DNA from: Strigamia acuminata
Lineage: Eukaryota > Arthropoda > Chilopoda > Geophilomorpha > Linotaeniidae
Assembly (NCBI GenBank): GCA_949358305.1
Contig: OX442314.1
Location: 37,795,211-37,855,210, forward strand
Reading direction: 5' to 3'
DNA length: 60,000 nt
A program made the translations under genes and the position numbers. The notes beneath the pieces were generated by a model. That model was not told the origin of the DNA and did no database searches. It was given only the letters and a program-made list of their open reading frames with translations. Position 1 is the first letter of the stretch. Each line of letters starts with the position of its first letter. Below, piece by piece: positions 55,311 to 60,000 of the stretch.

Positions 55311-56359
55311 CTGCAGACGCAAATAAATTATTTTATTAAAAATAATTCCACTCTAAATAGTCATTCCTTGAGTCCAAAGAATTAAAACGTATTGTTCGCA
55401 ATGAAAATACACAACTCGAGTTATTTATAACCCTCAACATGTGACACTAATGAGTCACACTCCCCTTGTGTTTATGACACGAGAATGGACTCGCCGGCAA
55501 AGATTTTCATCGAAAAATCGCAACTTGTTGATTTTTCAAAAGAAAAATCCTTTTAGTTTCCTTAAACTATTTAATCCCACTTTTCAAATATCAAAGATAA
55601 CTTTCGTATTAATTAATTAATACTTAGTCTAATAAATATCTCAAATCGAAAATTCATCGCCAAATAATTTATGCAAGCCTCGACCGCGACTTGATTTAAA
55701 TAATTAGTGCCTACATATTTAAAACTTAATAATTCATTATTAATTTTTAACTCAACTATTCGACTGAATAGATAAACTTCCAGAGTGATTTAATGCCGAT
55801 TCACGTTTATAATACACGTGAATTTTTTAACTTTTATCGGGACGCCGATAATTTATCAATTGTTGCGAACAATTTTCAATTCTTTGGTCAAAGAAAAATA
55901 ACGAAACTACTTACTGTTGGAAGTTTCGTGTTTGCAGTTGGCTAAATGAATTAGCGTCGAAATTCTCAAGTCGAAAAAGTGAAGAGGAGACGAAGGGACG
56001 AAGTCACTGGTATCCACGTGTTTAACGAAGTGTTTTTTGTGCAATGAACCCTGGGACTTTTATTCCCTATTAATTATCGGGTTCGAGGTTTAATCACACC
56101 TCGTAAATCTCGTATCCTCGTGAAGAGGCGAGAACATCACTTTTCAAAGTAATTCTCTGTATTTTAGTTAAAATGCATGTAAATACAACCAAAAAATTAA
56201 AATATTCTATCGAATATTTAATTCATCGCAACAAATTCATATTTTAATATAAATTTCGATAAATATCGTAATATCTTGTCCCCCGGTGTTGAGATTATGA
56301 ATCACTACACCTGTCAGACATGTAAATAATTACAGTCTCCAAGTTTTGAATAAAACTTA
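55311..56359. other. Element A, untranslated stretch between pol and the env-position ORF
   Basis: AT-rich. A second polypurine-like ACACCGGGGGACA (minus strand, about 56277-56290) follows the pol stop by about 70 bp. No ORF. Confidence 0.45.
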
Positions 56360-56816
56360 TCAATTCCAACAGAACTTTGAGGCTTTTCCTCGTTGTTGGT
56401 ATGGTTTTTTAAATACTGCAGTGATGTTTCGCACGAAATTTTCATCTGCATATTTAGGATTCGGCCTTCGCTCTCGTCGAGAACGAAGGCTAGTTCGCGG
56501 AACTAACGGTTGGGGTTTGCGGGGTTTTCGAGGTGGTTTCATTGGAGTTTCACCTCTTTTCAACGCCGCTTTCTTTTCCATAGCAGTTAATCGTTGTCTA
56601 TGTCTATGTTTAGACTTAATGGGCGCAGATTTGTCAATTTGCACCGAAGTTGAGTCGGATAATTCCATTGGAATTTCTGAAGAAGTTTCAGGAATTAATT
56701 CCATTTCTTCAGCATCCGGAAGTTGATTACTTTCGTCCATCCATTTAGGATTTTCTTGAGGCGAGTAAGAGGCGAACTTTTGTCCTACTTTCCAAGTCTC
56801 AATCGGGTATGAGGGC
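56360..56816 (-). CDS. C-terminal end of Pol (integrase tail) of element A, truncated by element B
   Basis: Minus-strand frame from the edge of LTR B to a stop at 56360. Acidic Ser/Glu stretch (EEMELIPETSSEIPMELSDS), then basic KSKHRHRQRLTAMEKKAALK and RSRRERRPNPKYADENFVRN. The last motif resembles tails of LTR-retrotransposon integrases; no catalytic motif remains in the window. The upstream 30 codons of the formal ORF lie inside LTR B and are not part of it. Confidence 0.45.
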
Positions 56817-58719
56817 TGTGACGGTGACGACCACAACTCCCATTTAACAATGGTACCGGGAAGAGATCGCAATAAATAAACAGTGAATACAATACGAGAT
56901 AAATACAAGACAGTTTATTGTTGGTAAACAATAATATCAAGGCTAAATTATACATAGGACTAATGCCGACATTTGGCAAGTTAAATCAGCTATTAAACTA
57001 TACAAAGAATTGGCCAACTGGCCCTAGAATAATATCACTACGGGTCTGGAATATGGGAGCGGTTTCCCCATCGCTCGACCTGATTATAGATGTCATCTTA
57101 AGCCGGATGGCTGTGTCCTGGAGTCCGATACGGCTTCGCTGGTTTCCTTGGTTCGCTGTGTAAACTATCGCACGTCGATAAATCGAATGATCTGAGCATT
57201 GCGGTTGACTTTGTCTGCACCGCCACAACTTTGGGAGGATATTGGTGTAAGTAAATGTATTCATTTACTTATCAATATTCCACTTATGAATTATATTTAA
57301 TTCATATCGTTGTGAATTCTTATTTAGATATTTCGGGAATAAGTTGTCGTCAACTTATCGGTTATATTGAGTTCAATATGAGATTAAGTCTTCTGACTTG
57401 ATTTTGGTCCAACTGGTTGTCGAGTTTAAGTTTTGCTGTTATAAATAAAATGAAGATTAAGCTTCCCGTCGCAACACACAATTGCCATCGATTAGAATAT
57501 ACGCCTTGCCATGCAGAACGGTATCAAGCGTCCCCGGCGTCGCAGCACGGTCGTCCATCGAGTGGTTGACGGTACCACGTACACAGGGGTCGATAGCTCG
57601 CGGCTCCGCACAGCAGTTTTATCTCTCGCGGTACTAATAATAGACCGACTGCTTTGGCATCGAATACCATGAGAATCAGCTTGCCAAACACTTGGTGCTA
57701 CTCGTGGTTACTGTAAAACAGACTGCTTTGGCACCATCAGGTGAAGGAACCGATTCTCAACAATACCGATGCTACTCGTGGTAACGGAATACGTTCATAC
57801 CGAAAAAGACAACTTGGTCCTGTCCGGAGGATACTGAATTGCACAACGGCGGGTTCTCCTTCGGCGTCGCAACCGTAGACTGTAACATTTATGCAACATA
57901 ATAATCCCAGCACTTCGACTTCAATTGCCGGCGGTGGCATGATTCTGTAGAATCATGCAACGGTTCTTTGCGAATAAATCAACAAAGAACCAAAAGGTTT
58001 TTTACGTGAACAACGAATCATACTTCTTAAGTAACAATACCAAACAGAAATAATCAAACAGAGCTGCAGAATGGCCGGTTGTTTGGGTTTATATAACCTG
58101 ACTGGATTAAGGATTAATCCAGTTATCCAATTGGAACATGGGTTCCACGAATCCCTCCAATCCCGTATCACCGGAAGTGGATACGGAGGAACAATGTGCT
58201 AATTCTCACCACAACCGGAACTGGATACCCAGGACCGGAAATGGATCCACCAATCAGATCTATTGGTTGATCGATTGATCACCAAATGTCCTGTCCCGCA
58301 GAAAATGGAAGTTACATTGTATTTAACATCACAAGACATTAATATATCTTTATATTAATGTTCACAAAGCTTCGTTTCATTCTAGTAAATATAGTTTTAT
58401 ATTTATTTACATGTTTTATATTCATATCTTGAATTTGCCGCTAAATCGTAATCGCGCCATCTTGTGGCAACATTGCGCATTGACAAATGCGGTTTTAGCA
58501 GACGACTCTTCGTGATTCGGCCGGAATCCTTTGATATCAAGTAGGAATGAGTGTTTATTCTTAATAAACGAACATCTTTGTATTTGAAACATCATAAATA
58601 ACTTTATTCCAGACATTTATCAGTTTTACACAGAATATCTTCGAGATATCATGATAATGGCGCAACAGCGCTTCTTTCTAAGAAAATAGGCATTTATAGC
58701 CATTGTAAACCGTCACACA
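56817..58719 (-). mobile_element. 3' LTR of minus-strand LTR retroelement B (~1.9 kb), nested in element A
   Basis: On the minus strand it starts TGTGTGACGGTTT after polypurine AAGGGGGA and ends CACCGTCACA. The ends resemble those of LTR A, so the two elements are relatives, but the interior is different. A ~100-bp internal repeat (GACTGCTTTGGCA and GCTACTCGTGGT) lies at about 57640-57790. A CTCF-like GCCACAAGATGGCGC (minus) is at 58454-58468. It interrupts the pol frame of element A. Confidence 0.6.
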
Positions 58720-59313
58720 TCCCCCTTAATAACACAACTATATAATATTTTATAGAGTTTTCGTTATTCTCCTAATTAGCATAAATGCTATTTTCGGACT
58801 TGATGTATCTTGGAGATACCGTGACTTCCAATTTCGAATTTGAGTTTACATAAACTAACTTGAATTATCTAAGTTCTGATTTTCTGCCGAAATAATCTTT
58901 TCTAATAGCCTAAATTCAAGTCCAGAATTTATTTCCAAGTCTTCTTTTTGAAGAAACTTTCGTCATACATAAAATCATCATTTGTGTTATCACAAAATAT
59001 TTATTTCATATGCCTAGTCAGATGTATCGCTATAAATATACAATAAATAGCTTTTAGATGATAAGAGTTGACAATTTAAGAATCAAAATGTCCCCCTTAA
59101 TTGTCATGACCGGAGTCACTTGGTATTCTTTGTACAATTGACTAATTTTAATTTAAACTAGTTGTCTTTTAATACTGTAATATTACTTTTCGAGAATTGT
59201 TTAATTTTAACTTTATATTTTGTCCCCCTTTTCTTTAGAAGAGAGGTCATGATTTTTAGAAGAGGATTTTCTGTTTACACTATAATCGGGGAATCTTTGT
59301 GTATCATATCATG
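58720..59313. other. Element B, region between ORF and LTR
   Basis: Three GGGGGA polypurine-like motifs on the minus strand, at about 58720, 59093 and 59225. AT-rich, with no ORF between them. Confidence 0.45.
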
Positions 59314-60000
59314 TTAATCAACATGATTCTTTGCTAAATATTGAGCTCGCATATTTGCGAATTTCCGAGATCTCTCAGCCTGCTGTACTGATTTCTTTCG
59401 ACGTTTTTCCTTTGGGCAGTTACATACAGTGTACTGACTTGGCAGTGTAAATGACCGTGACGACCCAACTTTTTGTTTTAGGTCATCTCTGGAAAACCAT
59501 ACATGAATGGGACCCTCATTGGAAAACCATACGTGGAAAGGACCCATATTTGGAATTGTGAAATCCCGCAACAAACGAGGGGATCTATATTTGACTCTAA
59601 GTCGTGGAACTGATGATTGGAAACCTGGGTTTTCAGTCAGTTTTTGAACATGTTGGTTTGTATTTGAAGTTTCTTCATCACCAGCTGGACTTGGTGACCG
59701 AAAACGCTTTTTTGAAGTTCTTAATTCCTCTCGTTGAGATGAATTATTCTGGATATTGCAGGGTTGCTTTCCAGACGCAAATTGTTGTATCTCCGTCAGA
59801 TTGACGACTGGGACGGGTTTTAGTCGTTGGTTACGGTATTGATTTCGAAATACGAATTGTTGCGCTTCGTTTATATTTTTAAATTCAGCTGAATTTAACT
59901 GGTATTGTTTACAATCCTGTTCGAATTGATACCGGATCTCCCGTGGGTTAGTCAAAAAACTTTCTTTTTTAGGTTTAAAATCATTCTCATTATCGTGTTG
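59314..60000 (-). CDS. C-terminal part of an ORF of element B, running off the window
   Basis: Open from the window edge for at least 228 codons to a stop at 59314. Gln/Asn-rich first half (RYQFEQDCKQYQLNSAEFKN), then basic and Ser-rich, with a short internal repeat (FHVWFSNEGP then IHVWFSRDD) encoded by a ~30-bp DNA duplication at 59490-59550. A basic tail with C-N-C and KEKRRKKSVQQAERSRK follows. By position before the 3' LTR it is the end of pol or a further ORF. No diagnostic motif is visible. Confidence 0.45.
   Translation of the reverse strand, partial: QHDNENDFKPKKESFLTNPREIRYQFEQDCKQYQLNSAEFKNINEAQQFVFRNQYRNQRLKPVPVVNLTEIQQFASGKQPCNIQNNSSQREELRTSKKRFRSPSPAGDEETSNTNQHVQKLTENPGFQSSVPRLRVKYRSPRLLRDFTIPNMGPFHVWFSNEGPIHVWFSRDDLKQKVGSSRSFTLPSQYTVCNCPKEKRRKKSVQQAERSRKFANMRAQYLAKNHVD

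Overview
This is eukaryotic, intron-containing, AT-rich DNA that is almost entirely repetitive. The transposon families (R1/jockey-like LINE, Tc1/mariner, Ty3/gypsy, Ty1/copia, a Helitron-type terminus), the TTAGG-like stretches and the short intron point to an arthropod, probably an insect or close relative. I cannot name the species. I see no housekeeping gene, tRNA, rRNA, CRISPR array or bacterial operon.

Layout. (1) 1-19878 and 21720-38959 are two copies of one large unit in direct repeat, with a period near 21.7 kb. Each copy carries, in order: a broken Ulp1/C48-like protease, a truncated LINE, a Tc1 remnant, a gypsy Gag fragment, a signal-peptide plus Ig-like first exon just upstream of a Helitron-like 3' end, a small zinc-motif gene remnant, a second protease tail, a 31-bp minisatellite, an intact two-exon B-box zinc-finger gene and a leucine-rich-repeat remnant. 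(2) 19879-21719 separates the copies. It holds a compact LTR, a gypsy gag with a PHD finger in the -1 frame, and a possible solo LTR. (3) 38960-46660 begins with a perfect ten-copy 34-bp array and a better preserved protease copy. It continues with a scrambled, diverged third set of fragments of the same unit and some exon-like fragments. (4) 46670-51300 is a graveyard of gypsy and copia pol pieces. (5) 51297-60000 holds two nested minus-strand LTR retroelements with very long LTRs (about 1.75 and 1.9 kb). The outer one has an ORF in the env position, interrupted by one in-frame UGA, encoding an RS-rich, Cys-rich protein.

Most pieces are broken transposons. The best case for a functional gene is the B-box gene, open and correctly spliced in both copies although its surroundings differ by several percent. 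The left ~11.4 kb of the two copies is nearly identical while the right part is clearly diverged, so the duplication is mosaic. The density of fragments, gene captures and nested insertions would fit a transposon-trapping locus such as a piRNA cluster, but this is inference. All comparisons and counts here were made by eye.
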